This document shows positions 18,428 to 18,569 of a DNA stretch of 18,569 bases, in pieces. Where the stretch lies: NCBI GenBank assembly GCA_024407855.1, contig JAKSVQ010000008.1, forward strand, positions 1 to 18,569. Reading direction: 5' to 3'. The notes beneath the pieces are model-generated. The model did no database searches. It was not told where the DNA came from and saw only the letters and a list, made by a program, of their open reading frames with translations. Source of the DNA: Mycoplasmoidaceae bacterium. GTDB taxonomy: Bacteria; Bacillota_I; Bacilli_A; Mycoplasmatales; Mycoplasmoidaceae. Within the stretch, counting starts at the first letter, position 1, and every line of letters starts with the position of its first letter. A program made the translations under genes and the position numbers.

Positions 18428-18569
18428 TTAAATAAATAATAATGCGATACCTAAACCTAATAATATTAATGTCACAATGAACATTATGATTTGTAAAATT
18501 TTTACAAATCCTCTGTCTTTAGTTTTCTTGAATAGTTCAAGGTCTTGACCTGCTTGCGCATTAAGTCCA
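18428..18569 (-). CDS. secG: Preprotein translocase subunit SecG, C-terminal part, cut by window edge
   Basis: Only about 46 residues of the C-terminus are present, ending at TAA 18428-18430. They contain LELFKKTKDRG, a characteristic SecG loop sequence, followed by a hydrophobic helix (VKILQIIMFIVTLILLGLGI) that would be the second membrane segment. SecG is the small accessory subunit of the SecYEG channel. The identification rests on this motif, the one-TM-plus-loop layout and the position immediately before rnr-smpB. The start and promoter are outside the window. Confidence 0.85.
   Translation of the reverse strand, partial: GLNAQAGQDLELFKKTKDRGFVKILQIIMFIVTLILLGLGIALLFI

Noticed and set aside
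15833..18569. tmRNA (ssrA) gene near smpB
   Set aside because: All sequence here is accounted for by smpB, rnr and secG coding frames, leaving no space for a tmRNA.

Overview
The window comes from a wall-less, AT-rich bacterium of the Mollicutes (Mycoplasma, Ureaplasma or a relative) that reads TGA as tryptophan. In nearly every gene the standard code would break the reading frame at TGA codons. Each frame closes into a full-length recognisable protein, with constant phase, once TGA is read as Trp. Genes are tightly packed, with gaps of 0 to about 110 bp, and no mobile element, CRISPR array or long empty stretch is visible. I cannot name the species. The YebC variant, which lacks the usual N-terminal GHSKW signature, recalls Mycoplasma genitalium/pneumoniae-type proteins from memory only.

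Layout, left to right. (1) 1-3484, minus strand: a 221-aa protein of unknown function, then uvrC (excision repair nuclease), then lepA (elongation factor 4, cut by the window edge). (2) 3505-3921, plus strand: an unknown 138-aa basic protein, divergent from the 221-aa gene. The two share a palindromic ATTATAAT box exactly 6 nt from each ATG, which predicts leaderless transcripts in both directions. (3) 3922-9005, minus strand: an ABC-2-type exporter operon in the order large permease, ATPase, second permease. The permeases are diverged paralogues, each with a very large probably extracytoplasmic domain. (4) 9105-12789, minus strand: two tandem M20-family dipeptidases followed by yebC, ending in a strong intrinsic terminator. 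(5) 12890-14953, minus strand: tRNA-Leu(CAA) and, 22 nt downstream, a YfcC-family membrane transporter ending in a perfect 14-bp terminator hairpin. (6) 15064-15840, plus strand: a TatD-family nuclease. (7) 15833-18569, minus strand: secG (partial), rnr and smpB, nearly contiguous, with smpB overlapping the end of tatD tail to tail.

Functionally, rnr and smpB pair RNase R with the tmRNA partner for ribosome rescue, and secG supplies the protein-export channel. The transporter plus two dipeptidases look like an amino-acid or dipeptide handling cassette, although the substrate cannot be read from sequence. The ABC operon is the least conventional part: one ATPase with a basic N-terminal extension serves two large-ectodomain permeases. 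No strikingly new multi-gene system is evident. The best leads are the symmetric leaderless promoter, the ABC exporter, the two unknown genes flanking that promoter, and the tandem palindromes between tRNA-Leu and tatD.
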